This document shows positions 1-8,105 of a stretch of DNA of 64,000 bases, one piece after another (positions within the stretch are counted from its first letter, which is position 1; every line of letters starts with the position of its first letter). Source of the stretch: Microcaldota archaeon (GTDB lineage: Archaea > Micrarchaeota > Micrarchaeia > Micrarchaeales > CABMGC01); contig JAGWGW010000002.1 in the NCBI GenBank assembly GCA_028867135.1, forward strand, positions 25,544 to 89,543. The letters run 5' to 3'. The translations under genes and the position numbers were made by a program. The notes under the pieces are model-generated. The model made no database searches, was not told where the DNA came from, and saw only the letters and a list, made by a program, of their open reading frames with translations.

Positions 1-936
1 GCCTCGCTAAAGTTCATACTCTATTCGATAGTGTCGAGCCTTTTGCTGCTGGTAGCGATAATGCTGCTGTACACCAGTTCTGTTGTCCATACCTTCAACA
101 TCGCCGACCTGAGGACGTATTCGTTCGGGCTGCCTATAGGCGCCCAGTTCATGCTAGTTGCGCTCTTCCTGGGCTCCTTCCTGATCAAGATGCCAGTGTT
201 TCCGCTGCACACGTGGCTGCCTGACGCGCACACCGAGGCCCCGACAACAGGCAGCATGATTCTCGCTGGGGTGCTCCTGAAATTCGGAGGCTACGGCCTG
301 TTCCTGATGTTCGTGCTCGTGCCGCTGGCGCACAACTACGCATTCTACATGGCGCTGCTCTTCATCTTCTCCTCGACATACGCCGCCATTGTCACGCTCA
401 GGCAGACGAACATAAAGAGGATGATAGCCTACACGAGCATAACGGACATGGGCATAGTCGCGATGGGGATCGTCTCAGGGAACCCGTTGGCCATCTCCGG
501 CAGCCTCTACCTCATGCTCGCGCACGGGATCGCGGTCTCGCTGCTGTTCCTTATAGCCGGAACCTTAGACGAGCTCTACGGCACGATGGAGATAAAGAAG
601 ATAAGCGGGGTGGTAAGGCACTTCCCCGGGCTGACGTACCTGTTCATCATGGCCTCGTTCATGCTTATCGGGCTTCCGCTCACGTCGGGGTTCGTAGGCG
701 ACATACTGGTGTTCATAGGCTCCTTCAGCTCCTTCAGGCTCGTTTCCCTGCTGCCGATCCTGGGCATCATAGTTGTAGGCGCGACCCTCTTTTGGGTGTC
801 TGAGATCACGTTCTTCGGCGCCTCGAGGACCACCGAGCCCTACAACGTCGTAGAAAGGGAGGTGATGGTGGGCGCCCTGATCCTCGTTGCCGCATCCGTC
901 GTCCTTGGAGTGCTGCCCTTCCTGCTCCTTGGCTAG
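1..936 (+). CDS. nuoM: NADH-quinone oxidoreductase subunit M (partial, 5' end outside window)
   Basis: The reading frame is open from base 1, so the ORF-track start (GTG at 31) is internal and the gene begins upstream of the window. About 311 residues remain of a family usually near 500. The protein is very hydrophobic with repeated membrane helices. It contains the antiporter-like signature KMPVFPLHTWLPDAHTEAP followed by GSMILAGVLLKFGGYG, which is diagnostic of NuoM/MrpD-type subunits. NuoM is one of the proton-pumping membrane subunits of complex I, so the organism probably has a respiratory chain. The glutamate-containing LPDAHTEAPT loop is intact. The stop overlaps by 4 nt the stop of the convergent gene on the other strand. 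The choice of NuoM over NuoL or NuoN rests on this motif and on the C-terminal end. Confidence 0.9.
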   Translation, partial: ASLKFILYSIVSSLLLLVAIMLLYTSSVVHTFNIADLRTYSFGLPIGAQFMLVALFLGSFLIKMPVFPLHTWLPDAHTEAPTTGSMILAGVLLKFGGYGLFLMFVLVPLAHNYAFYMALLFIFSSTYAAIVTLRQTNIKRMIAYTSITDMGIVAMGIVSGNPLAISGSLYLMLAHGIAVSLLFLIAGTLDELYGTMEIKKISGVVRHFPGLTYLFIMASFMLIGLPLTSGFVGDILVFIGSFSSFRLVSLLPILGIIVVGATLFWVSEITFFGASRTTEPYNVVEREVMVGALILVAASVVLGVLPFLLLG

Positions 937-1874
937 TATGCGAGGCCGGTGTGCCTTGCGATAAGTATTATGACGACTAGTATGAACGCCACTGTGAAGT
1001 TGTCGTCCATCCTCACATCGAGGCCCTCGGAGAAAGCTGCTATCAGGGACAGCGGCAGCGAATACGCGCCTATGAACGGGTACGAGAGCGCCAGGGTGGT
1101 CGCAAAGTAGGCAAGGGAGCCGGATACGCTTTTCTTCCTGTTGTACGGGAGCCTCGGCCCCTTGAGCCTCAGGCCCACGAAGGTGGCTATAGGGTCTCCT
1201 ATGAATATTGCGATGAGCGTTGCTATGACGAAGGGCCCCGAAAGGAACGATGCAACCAACATGGAGCCCAGGGCGAGCCAGACGGCCCCATGGCCCAGTA
1301 TGCTGCCCCGCCTCTCAAAGCTGTAGACAAACATCGAGAAGGCGCTCTTTTTGTATACTTCTGAGAGCACTATGGCGTATATCGTGAAGATGACAAGGAG
1401 CATGAGGATCAGCGAGGCTGTGCTCTCCCTGAATGCGAAGAATATCGATATCAGCAATATGCCCACAAAGAAATGGAGGACATCGCGCTTCTCCTCCTTC
1501 TGCTTTTCGACAAACCCGGTCCTTGTCGACTCCTTGTATATTACTGAGCTCATTATGCCGAAGAGGACCGATTGCAGGAGGAAGTTGGTGTACGAGAGGA
1601 TGTTTGCCAGCACGTACAGCGTGCCTATTGCAAGGTAGAAGAGCCTGTGGGACGGCGAATCCGAGCCCAGCACGCAGTTGAATATGAGGATCCCCACGGC
1701 AAGCATCGCCATGTACTGCACAGAAAGCCCCTCCCCGAAGAATATGACGATGCCTAGCAGCACGAAGAAAAGCAGCGACGTGAGCTGCTTCCCGTTGTAG
1801 CTACGCATCCTGTTCAGCGAGAGCAAGGCTGCGGAGACGTAGAATGCGAGAGTTGCAAATGCCATCGGTTCCAT
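933..1874 (-). CDS. Dolichol kinase-like / CTP-dependent polyprenol kinase (COG0170) membrane protein
   Basis: This is a polytopic membrane protein of 313 aa. The C-terminal third carries the SEC59/phytol-kinase signature: GDPIATFVGLRLKG, then KKSVSGSLAYF, and a terminal acidic EGLDVRMDDNFTV segment. Family members transfer phosphate from CTP to polyprenols such as dolichol. The ORF track starts at 2006 inside the upstream gene. The ATG at 1874 lies 2 nt after the DUF2070 stop and gives a sensible start (MEPMAFATLAF), so it is preferred. The gene is third in an apparent operon with uppS and DUF2070, which fits a role in making the polyprenyl-phosphate carrier for glycosylation. The exact lipid substrate cannot be read from the sequence. 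Confidence 0.75.
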   Translation of the reverse strand: MEPMAFATLAFYVSAALLSLNRMRSYNGKQLTSLLFFVLLGIVIFFGEGLSVQYMAMLAVGILIFNCVLGSDSPSHRLFYLAIGTLYVLANILSYTNFLLQSVLFGIMSSVIYKESTRTGFVEKQKEEKRDVLHFFVGILLISIFFAFRESTASLILMLLVIFTIYAIVLSEVYKKSAFSMFVYSFERRGSILGHGAVWLALGSMLVASFLSGPFVIATLIAIFIGDPIATFVGLRLKGPRLPYNRKKSVSGSLAYFATTLALSYPFIGAYSLPLSLIAAFSEGLDVRMDDNFTVAFILVVIILIARHTGLAY

Positions 1875-1876
1875 GT

Positions 1877-3718
1877 TCACACTATGTATATTATCCATGC
1901 TGCTACTATGAAGCCCAGTACCACAAGGAACGGCACGTAGCGCTTGCTCATCCTTATTACGTCCATGCCGACCCTGGTTACCAGCGCCTCGGAGCCCGTC
2001 CCCCACGTCTTGAAGCCCTTGATCGTCGTGGTTGTATGCGAGCTCCTTACGGGCCCCACGTCCTTAAGGGCCTCGTCTATCATCCCGTCGAGTATCGGCA
2101 TCACCTCGCTTGCCTTGGTATATCTGCCCAGCGAGTTGCTTGCTGACAGCGCAAGCGAGTTGACCGAATGGGTATCGGTCGTGTATATCTCAGCCTCGAG
2201 CCCGAACCTTTTCCTTATGTGCTCCACCATGGACTCGCGGAACGCAGGAAGCATATTGTTCGCATCGAAATACACCATGCAGAACCTCCTTCCGCTTGCA
2301 GAGAAGATCCCGACGCTGCTGTACCCTATCCCCAAGTCCCTTGCGTTGATGAGCATTGATGACAGCCTTCTTGTGGAGGATCCGAAGAGCATCCTCGAGG
2401 AGCCTGTCCTCCTCGCTGCGCTCCTTATCGCGTTCTCGTATCTCCTGACGTATGGGCTCCCGTCGTATATGCCCCTGAGGTCGTCCGAAGGGGCCGACTC
2501 GAACCTTGAATTGTGCGCGTCTATCAGTATGGTCCTCGAGGCGCCGTTGAGGCTTGCAGACCTCTCCATCCTGAGCCCCATGTCCCTTGAGATGTCCTCG
2601 GTGACCGATGGAGCCTTAGTCAGCGTCAGCAGGTTTGTAGAGTTTATCCTTATGTTTATCGACCTGCACTGCCCGTCCCTGCCCATGCCTATGCTGCCGA
2701 CCGACGGCACGAAGCTCTTGTCCTTCATCGCATCTATGCGCTCTATGATATGCCTGTTGAGGCTCTCGACCTGCGATGTGCTTATCGGGTTGTCGTCTAT
2801 GTTGACGGCGCCGTGAACTATGAACGGGCTGGCCTTGTAGTTCGAGATTATGCGTCTGCCCAGCTGCTCCGTTATCACGCTGCCGCCTATGTTCGCGAAC
2901 GGGCCATAATGCAGGTCTGGCTTGACGAATACGGCCTTGTATCTGTTCTTGCGCTTCAGGACCAGTATGTCGACGTTTACGTCGCGCTTGACCCCTCCGC
3001 TTCCAAGTATTTTCGTATCCTTGGTGAATTCGAAGAGCAGCTGCCCCACCATGGACCCGAAGAGCGCCACCCCGCTTATCTCCAGCTCCCTTTTCGCCGG
3101 CCTGTCTATTATGTATATTACAAGGTAGCCTATCGCCAGGAACACCAGCATGCCAGAATAGAGCTTGATCAGGATCGCTTCTATCGGGACGTTGAAGTCC
3201 AGTATGTACCTGCCGAATGGTATGTAGAATAGAACGTTGAGCAGCGGCTGTATCGAAGCCGTTATCGCAGCGCTCTTCTTCTGGCCCACAGCGAGCTTGT
3301 TTATGAAGAACCAGTAGCCGTACACGCCCGCGTTTCCGAGGAGGAGGAGGAGGTAAGCTGCGAACGTGCTGTTGGACAGCATGTAGAGAAGGTCCCCGAG
3401 GAGCAGGAATATGGAGTATATCGTGGATATCGCCAGCACAGCGAACATCGCGTGCTTTATCCTCATGCTCCTTTTCATCCCCTTTATCGTTATCACTGTA
3501 AGTATCGCGGGCATGCTTATGACGAATATGCCGGAGCTGAGGCCGTAAAGCGCAAGCTTGAAGACGCCGTCAAGGCTCCTCATGTGTATTATGAAGACAG
3601 CGAGGATGCCCACGACCGCGCCGAGCGCCAGCAGGATAGCCAGCTGCGCAAGTATGCCCGGCACTGACATGTTGAAATAAGTGGCATACTTTGTTAGATC
3701 GCCCTTGCGAGCAGGCAT
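1877..3718 (-). CDS. DUF2070 family archaeal membrane protein
   Basis: The protein has 613 aa from the chosen start. The N-terminal ~220 residues contain about seven hydrophobic helices. A soluble domain of ~360 residues follows with the blocks KPDLHYGPFANIGGS, ILIDAHN and TDTHSVNS, and there is a final C-terminal helix. This architecture and these histidine/aspartate-rich motifs match the archaeal DUF2070 family, whose function is not established. The D-H-x-G-P and DAHN/DTH motifs suggest a metal-dependent hydrolase-like site; this is inference. The ATG at 3718 follows the uppS stop with GGAGATAAGG upstream, so it is preferred to the ORF-track start at 3775, which overlaps uppS. The position between a cis-prenyltransferase and a dolichol-kinase-like gene suggests work on polyprenyl lipids. 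Confidence 0.8.
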   Translation of the reverse strand: MPARKGDLTKYATYFNMSVPGILAQLAILLALGAVVGILAVFIIHMRSLDGVFKLALYGLSSGIFVISMPAILTVITIKGMKRSMRIKHAMFAVLAISTIYSIFLLLGDLLYMLSNSTFAAYLLLLLGNAGVYGYWFFINKLAVGQKKSAAITASIQPLLNVLFYIPFGRYILDFNVPIEAILIKLYSGMLVFLAIGYLVIYIIDRPAKRELEISGVALFGSMVGQLLFEFTKDTKILGSGGVKRDVNVDILVLKRKNRYKAVFVKPDLHYGPFANIGGSVITEQLGRRIISNYKASPFIVHGAVNIDDNPISTSQVESLNRHIIERIDAMKDKSFVPSVGSIGMGRDGQCRSINIRINSTNLLTLTKAPSVTEDISRDMGLRMERSASLNGASRTILIDAHNSRFESAPSDDLRGIYDGSPYVRRYENAIRSAARRTGSSRMLFGSSTRRLSSMLINARDLGIGYSSVGIFSASGRRFCMVYFDANNMLPAFRESMVEHIRKRFGLEAEIYTTDTHSVNSLALSASNSLGRYTKASEVMPILDGMIDEALKDVGPVRSSHTTTTIKGFKTWGTGSEALVTRVGMDVIRMSKRYVPFLVVLGFIVAAWIIYIV

Positions 3719-3728
3719 TCGAAAAACC

Positions 3729-4436
3729 TTATCTCCCGAAACGCCTTTCCCTTTTGCCATATTCCAGGAGCGCAAGGTTGAGGTCGCGTTTCGTGAAGTC
3801 GGGCCAGAGCTTGTTCGAGAAATACAGCTCTGAATAGTAGGACTGCCACGGCATGAAGCCTGACAGCCTCCTCTCTCCGGAAGTCCTTATTATAAGGTCG
3901 AGGTCTGGAACAGCGGATGAGAGCAGCTCGGACTTGAATCTTTCCACAGTTGCGCCGAAACCTTTCTTGACGTCGTTCGCAAAGTTCCTTGCAGCATGGA
4001 ATATGTCCTCCCTTCCGCCGTAGCCTATGAGCAGGTTCATCGTCCTGCCCCTGTAGTGCGCAGTTTCCAGCTCGAGCTGGTGGAGCGCCTTGTATAGGTC
4101 CTTCGGAAGGAGCGAGCTTTTCCCTATTATGTTGACCCTCGCCCTGTTGTCATGGATCATGTCAAGCATCTTCCTGTCATTGGCGACCTTCTTGTATATG
4201 GTGAAGAGCGCCCTTACCTCGTTGCGGTTTCTCTTGAGGTTCTCTGGCGAGAGGGCCCATACGCTGACGTTGTTGATCCCGTAGTCCATGCACCACCTGC
4301 TGAAGTCTATGAACTTCCCGACGCCGAGTTCGTATCCGTTGAAGACAGACATTTTATGCTGGTGCGCCCACCTCCTGTTCCCGTCCGGTATAAGAGCTAT
4401 GGTCTCGGGTAAAAATTCAAAAGCCATCGAATTCAC
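3729..4436 (-). CDS. uppS: Polyprenyl diphosphate synthase (cis-prenyltransferase)
   Basis: This 235-aa protein belongs to the UppS/DHDDS family, which elongates farnesyl or geranylgeranyl diphosphate with isopentenyl units in cis to make the glycan lipid carrier. Family hallmarks are present: IPDGNRRWA near residue 16 (catalytic Asp and diphosphate-binding Arg), SPENLKRNRNEV, LIGYGGREDI, and the C-terminal DLIIRTSGERRLSGFMPWQ block followed by ELYFSNKLWPDF. It heads the minus-strand set with DUF2070 and the dolichol-kinase-like gene. A TATA box (4456-4463 on the minus strand) lies about 24 nt upstream of the GTG at 4436, which suits a leaderless GTG start. The ATG at 4427 is the alternative. 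Confidence 0.93.
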   Translation of the reverse strand: MNSMAFEFLPETIALIPDGNRRWAHQHKMSVFNGYELGVGKFIDFSRWCMDYGINNVSVWALSPENLKRNRNEVRALFTIYKKVANDRKMLDMIHDNRARVNIIGKSSLLPKDLYKALHQLELETAHYRGRTMNLLIGYGGREDIFHAARNFANDVKKGFGATVERFKSELLSSAVPDLDLIIRTSGERRLSGFMPWQSYYSELYFSNKLWPDFTKRDLNLALLEYGKRERRFGR

Positions 4437-4455
4437 TTAGATAGCGTTTGAAATG

Positions 4456-4463
4456 TATATAAA
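4456..4463 (-). promoter_or_regulatory. TATA box of the uppS operon
   Basis: TTTATATA on the minus strand, centred about 24 nt upstream of the uppS GTG. It forms one half of a divergent promoter region of about 90 nt shared with apt. Confidence 0.6.
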
Positions 4464-4495
4464 CATTTATGTTGAGAGCGACGGATTTCAATAGC

Positions 4496-4505
4496 GTTAT
4501 AAATT
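4496..4505 (+). promoter_or_regulatory. TATA box of apt
   Basis: GTTATAAATT on the plus strand is centred 25 nt before the apt ATG. No Shine-Dalgarno sequence lies between, so a leaderless apt transcript is expected. Confidence 0.6.
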
Positions 4506-4524
4506 AGCTGAGCAAATCCCTATC

Positions 4525-5052
4525 ATGAATAACGTGGAAGACACGCTGAAGGGGAAGATACGGGACATTCCCGATTATCCGAAGAAGGGCATACTCTTCA
4601 GGGACATAACGCCTTTGCTGAAGGACGGCAGCTCGTTTGCGTTGTGCGTCGACGAGCTCGCGAAGAGGGTTTCGGACATCGACTTTGATTACGTTGTTGG
4701 CATAGAGGCGAGAGGATTCATAATAGGCGCTGCGCTCGCGTACAAGATGAAGAAGGGGTTCATACCGATAAGAAAACTTGGGAAGCTTCCCTACAGGAGG
4801 ATAAGCAAGGAGTACGCTCTCGAATACGGCACCGCGACGATAGAGATGCACCATGACGCGCTCGCAGGCGGGCAGGAGGCCCTTCTTGTCGACGATCTTC
4901 TTGCGACAGGCGGAACTGCCAAGGCCGCGGCTGAGCTGGTAGAGTCGGTAGGAGGGAAGGTCGCGGGCTTCGCCTTCGTGATAGAGCTTGCCGGGCTGAA
5001 CGGCAGGAGCATGCTCGGAAAGAGCAGGATAGACACGCTGATGAAATATTGA
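4525..5052 (+). CDS. apt: Adenine phosphoribosyltransferase
   Basis: This protein has 175 aa, the usual Apt length. It converts adenine and PRPP to AMP and pyrophosphate in purine salvage in the cytoplasm. The N-terminal IRDIPDYPKKGILFRDITPLL segment is characteristic of Apt. The PRPP-binding motif is LLVDDLLATGGTAKAA (residues ~116-131), and EARGFIIGAALA and the KLGKLPY loop are also present. The start is the ATG 25 nt downstream of a TATA box. The stop overlaps the start of the following DedA gene (TGATG), so the two are probably cotranscribed. Confidence 0.95.
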   Translation: MNNVEDTLKGKIRDIPDYPKKGILFRDITPLLKDGSSFALCVDELAKRVSDIDFDYVVGIEARGFIIGAALAYKMKKGFIPIRKLGKLPYRRISKEYALEYGTATIEMHHDALAGGQEALLVDDLLATGGTAKAAAELVESVGGKVAGFAFVIELAGLNGRSMLGKSRIDTLMKY

Positions 5053-5687
5053 TGCTTATGCTATTTGCCTTCTCGATAATACAGGCGATCATTTCGCTGC
5101 TCGCAGGCGCGTCTGGCGCGATAAACGCGATAATATCGCAGTACGGCTACATAGGCATATTCGTATTGATGACGCTCGAGTCCGCGTCGATGCCGATACC
5201 CAGCGAGGTGGTGCTTCCTGCAGTCGGCCATTTCGTATACACGGGGCAGCTGAACATCTACATAGCCGTCATTGACGTGCTGCTTGCAAGCCTGGCAGGC
5301 TACATGATAGACTACGCCATAGCTTATTACGTAGGAAAGGAGGTGGTGTACAAGCACCTGGGACTTTTCCGCATAAAGAAGGAGAGCATAGATGCTTTTG
5401 ACAGGTGGTTCCTGAGGAACGGCCCCTTTGCGGTCTTCGTCGCAAGACTGCTTCCAGGGGCAAGAGGACTGATAAACTTTCCTGCTGGTTTCGCGGAGAT
5501 GCCGCTGAAGAAATTCATATTCTATTCAATGGTAGGCGCATTTATATGGGAGGTGGCGCTCATAGGCTTCGGGTACTACGCGCTATCCACAGGAAGCCTG
5601 ACCATAACTGCTGTGGCGATAGCGCTCTTCCTGATAGCGCTGTACCTAATCTACGACTATGCGCTGAAGAGGATAAGGAAGGGATAG
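5052..5687 (+). CDS. DedA/VTT-family membrane protein
   Basis: This 211-aa protein has about five hydrophobic segments. It shows the DedA/SNARE-associated (VTT) pattern: YGYIGIFVLMTLESASMPIPSE near the N-terminus and ARLLPGARGLINFPAG in the middle. Family members are half-transporter-like membrane proteins, and several have been linked to polyprenyl-phosphate or phospholipid flipping. The ATG at 5052 overlaps the apt stop by one base and is preferred to the TTG at 5049. Its convergent neighbour, the short TBP gene, ends at the very next base. The ligand is unknown, but a lipid-carrier flipping role would fit with uppS nearby. Confidence 0.85.
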   Translation: MLMLFAFSIIQAIISLLAGASGAINAIISQYGYIGIFVLMTLESASMPIPSEVVLPAVGHFVYTGQLNIYIAVIDVLLASLAGYMIDYAIAYYVGKEVVYKHLGLFRIKKESIDAFDRWFLRNGPFAVFVARLLPGARGLINFPAGFAEMPLKKFIFYSMVGAFIWEVALIGFGYYALSTGSLTITAVAIALFLIALYLIYDYALKRIRKG

Positions 5688-6014
5688 TCACTTGGTTTCA
5701 GGCTCCCTTTTCTCTATTATGTAGTTCTTTACTATCTTTATTACCTGGTCTATCGCCCTCTTTATGTCAGCCTCTGTCTTCGCACCTGTGCAGATTATCT
5801 TGCCGTTCTTGAAAAGAAGCAACGCTGTCTTGGGATCGTGTATCTTGCATATGGCTCCAGGGAACTGCTCAGGCTCGTAGTCGACGTCGGGCGATGCCTT
5901 GGCGATGCCGTAAAGGTCGAGCTCTACCCCCAGATCGGCGCTGGCCACTATATTCTCGATCTTGAAGACCGGGTGGAGCTCTACCCTTTTTCCGGATTTA
6001 GCGTGCTTTGGCAT
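5688..6014 (-). CDS. tbp: Single-repeat TATA-binding protein (half-length TBP)
   Basis: This is a 108-aa protein containing one TBP repeat. IENIVASADLGVELDL begins near residue 18, followed by DYEPEQFPGAICKIHDPKTA, LLLFKNGKIICTGAKTEADI and a final helix. Ordinary archaeal TBPs are about 180-200 aa with two tandem repeats forming a saddle on TATA DNA. Here the frame stops after the first repeat. The bases downstream belong to the convergent dedA gene, and the upstream frame holds no TBP sequence. The repeat mixes features seen separately in canonical repeats 2 (VASADLG) and 1 (CTGAKT). It could act as a homodimer, which is inference. The start is the ATG at 6014; the ORF-track start lies far upstream inside the eL21 gene. 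It shares a divergent promoter region with eL21. Confidence 0.85.
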   Translation of the reverse strand: MPKHAKSGKRVELHPVFKIENIVASADLGVELDLYGIAKASPDVDYEPEQFPGAICKIHDPKTALLLFKNGKIICTGAKTEADIKRAIDQVIKIVKNYIIEKREPETK

Positions 6015-6103
6015 TCGAATCACACTACTATTAAAAAGCAAGTGTTTATAAAGGTTTATAAAGCAAAGAATAAGTGTTTCTATTTTGGTTAGAGGTAGTA
6101 GGC

Positions 6104-6391
6104 ATGACTGGAAGGTCGCACGGTCTTTTTGTAGGCAGGACAAGGCAGCTAGCCAGGCATAACCCTCCTTCAAGGCTGGGGATAAGCAAGCTTCTCAAGA
6201 GCTTCGCGATAGGCTCCAGGGTGCTGATAATGCCCAAGGGCAACTTCAACAACATACCCCACCCTAGGTACAGGGGAAGAGTAGGCACGGTTGTTGAGAA
6301 GAGGGGTGGCGCATACGTAGTTGAAGTGCACACGTCGAAGTCGACCATCAGGAAGCTTGTTGTCCCGCAGATGCATCTCGACAAGGCATGA
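6104..6391 (+). CDS. rpl21e: 50S ribosomal protein eL21
   Basis: This is a 95-aa ribosomal protein of the large subunit. The family signature is clear: FAIGSRVLIMPKGNFNNIPH, then RYRGRVGTVVEKRGGAYVVEV, preceded by a basic N-terminal arm. The ATG at 6104 follows AGAGGTAG and gives the usual eL21 length; the ORF-track start at 6074 is too long. A TATA-like GTTTATAAAG about 45 nt upstream drives it, divergent from tbp. In many archaea eL21 precedes rpoF and DUF655. Here those two lie close by but on the other strand, so the old cluster has been rearranged. Confidence 0.93.
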   Translation: MTGRSHGLFVGRTRQLARHNPPSRLGISKLLKSFAIGSRVLIMPKGNFNNIPHPRYRGRVGTVVEKRGGAYVVEVHTSKSTIRKLVVPQMHLDKA

Positions 6392-6444
6392 TCTTTTTCT
6401 GAACCGGCAATAAGTATAAATACCAGAATCAGGTCCATCTCAGT

Positions 6445-7125
6445 ATGGCCGGTCTTGATTCTTATAAGTCGAAGCCTAACAGCGCGCAGGCAAGGTTCCG
6501 CGGCAAGGGAGGCATAGACCAGGAGAAGGTAAGGGTTGCAGTAGAGAGGAGCAGGCCGTATTTTGAGCTTGTGAGGAGGGTTGAGGGCGAGTTCGGGAAC
6601 CTGCGCGACAGCTATGAGGGCCTTCCGAAGGAGCTGAAGGCTTTGTGGGTTAGCAGGAGGATATACGTCGAGAGCGAGCTGCTGAATGGGGTTGTTATAT
6701 CGTCCGTTGTTGGCATACAGCCTGCGCTAGACGTAGGAAGCAGGACATACAAAAGAGTGCTGAAGAACCGTTACGGCGTGATCTTGGACAATAGGGAAGC
6801 GAGAAGGGTTGCTGCGTTAAGGGAGGCGCAGAGGCAGAGCGATAGGGAATTTGAGGAAAGTTATGCATCATCAAGAGGCAATGGCAATGCAAGGGCCAGG
6901 CTTAACGGAGCAGCAAGGGGAGGAAGGAAATCCAGGATAACCGACGAGCAGATCAGGGCTGCGCACAGCGACAAGAAGACGGCCGCGGAAATGGCTAAGG
7001 AATTCGGCATCGGCAGGAATCAGGTATACGTGCGTCTGAGGGCATTGAGGCTTAAGCCCAACGGCAGGATTAGACAGGGCCAGGGTTCTGCGCTCACACA
7101 TCATGATGGAAGGACGGCCTTGTGA
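6445..7125 (+). CDS. Uncharacterised protein with C-terminal helix-turn-helix
   Basis: A 226-aa, very basic protein that I do not recognise as a family. The first ~140 residues are helical and charged. A Gly/Arg/Asn-rich linker (residues ~142-162) leads to a helix-turn-helix of the kind seen in homeodomain-like regulators: ITDEQIRAAHSDKKTAAEMA followed by FGIGRNQVYVRLRALRL. It therefore probably binds DNA or RNA. The gene follows eL21 after 53 nt and has its own TATA-like AAGTATAAATACC before the start. Its 3' end overlaps the convergent DUF655 gene by 32 nt. Confidence 0.6.
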   Translation: MAGLDSYKSKPNSAQARFRGKGGIDQEKVRVAVERSRPYFELVRRVEGEFGNLRDSYEGLPKELKALWVSRRIYVESELLNGVVISSVVGIQPALDVGSRTYKRVLKNRYGVILDNREARRVAALREAQRQSDREFEESYASSRGNGNARARLNGAARGGRKSRITDEQIRAAHSDKKTAAEMAKEFGIGRNQVYVRLRALRLKPNGRIRQGQGSALTHHDGRTAL

Positions 7126-7672
7126 GAATGTAGAACCTGCTGTCCCCTTTCAGCTCGATGATTACCCGCTCTGCAAGCAGCTTGACCGGGTCCTGTAGCA
7201 GCGACACCCTCTTTGTTATGTCCTCGAAGCTCTCGAAGGACTTGTCCTCCCTTGCGTCTAGGATCGCGGCCAGGTGCTTCTTGCCTATCCCCGGAAGCAG
7301 CTCCAGAGAATGCATGCGTATGTTGAGCGGCGATGCCGTGTTGAACAGCTCCACGAAGTGCTTCTCGTTCTGCTTTATTATCGCATAGATCGCTGGCATG
7401 AGCTCGTTCTTTGCCCCTTCGGTAAGCTCGCTGTACGAGAGCCTGCCCTTTATGAGCGATATCTTGTCCCTCTCCCCTTTTCCTATGTAGACCCTTGTGC
7501 CTGTCCTGATGTCGCTGTCCTTCGCCACGGCCTCGAGGAGCGTGAACCTCTGCTCTCCGAGCAGCTGCACCAGCGGCTCAGACTTTATCGACGATGACCT
7601 TCCGGTGGGAAGATAGTCTAGCACCACTGCGTACTCTTCCAGACCCTCCCGTTTCTGCTCCATCTCCTGCAT
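7094..7672 (-). CDS. DUF655 family protein (helix-hairpin-helix RNA/DNA-binding)
   Basis: A 192-aa protein of the archaeal DUF655 family. An N-terminal EYAVVLDYLPTGR segment and a TGTRVYIGKGERDKI strand pair are followed by a helix-hairpin-helix, LLPGIGKKHLAAILDARE. This suggests nucleic-acid binding, probably linked to translation or rRNA; no activity is established. The gene follows rpoF by 18 nt on the same strand, an association conserved across archaea, which supports both calls. GGGGAGAGC directly precedes the chosen ATG. Confidence 0.85.
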   Translation of the reverse strand: MQEMEQKREGLEEYAVVLDYLPTGRSSSIKSEPLVQLLGEQRFTLLEAVAKDSDIRTGTRVYIGKGERDKISLIKGRLSYSELTEGAKNELMPAIYAIIKQNEKHFVELFNTASPLNIRMHSLELLPGIGKKHLAAILDAREDKSFESFEDITKRVSLLQDPVKLLAERVIIELKGDSRFYILTRPSFHHDV

Positions 7673-7690
7673 GCTCTCCCCTGTGCAGCC

Positions 7691-8032
7691 TTATTGCTTT
7701 CCCCTATAGCTTTCGACTATACCCATAAGCTTCTTGCAGGCTTCGTCGTCGGGGGTGAGCCTGTCCATGACCAGTATCAGCTTCAGCTGCGTGATGTCGA
7801 CCGGCATTATCTCCACCGTCTTCAGCGCCGTCTTCTCCAGCATGCCGTTTTCCATCAGCTCGGCCTTCATCTTCTCGGCTTCCTTCTTGCTCAGCTTTGA
7901 GAACTTCTTCGCGTGCTCGTACTCTATCTGCTGCTCATATCCGAGCTCGCCGTCCTTCTTCCTCTCTTCCAATATGTCAAGTACGTCTGCTATCGAGACC
8001 ATCCTTGAGGAAGCCTGCTTCTTTCCAATCAT
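7691..8032 (-). CDS. rpoF: DNA-directed RNA polymerase subunit F (Rpo4/Rpb4)
   Basis: A 113-aa homologue of eukaryotic Rpb4, which pairs with Rpo7 to form the stalk of archaeal RNA polymerase. The helical HRDC-like body is visible: QQIEYEHAKKFSKLSKKEAE, then NGMLEKTALKTVEIMPVDIT and LKLILVMDRLTPDDEACKKL. The length is normal. It heads the rpoF-DUF655 pair. The AT-rich region 8033-8105 lies between it and the divergent MoxR gene and contains TTAATTTAAATG, usable as a promoter in either direction. Confidence 0.88.
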   Translation of the reverse strand: MIGKKQASSRMVSIADVLDILEERKKDGELGYEQQIEYEHAKKFSKLSKKEAEKMKAELMENGMLEKTALKTVEIMPVDITQLKLILVMDRLTPDDEACKKLMGIVESYRGKQ

Positions 8033-8105
8033 AAGTACCCCGTAGATAAGTATAGCGAATGCCTTAATTTAAATGTTTTGTTTAGTATAGAGTATTGGTG
8101 ACTGG

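Noticed and set aside
1944-2816. 290-aa plus-strand ORF inside DUF2070
   Set aside because: Antisense to a gene with clear family motifs; a Ser/Leu-rich pattern typical of shadow frames.
3340-3356. GGA-type microsatellite (GAGGAGGAGGAGG)
   Set aside because: It encodes a plausible leucine-rich membrane segment of the DUF2070 protein in frame and shows no sign of slippage.
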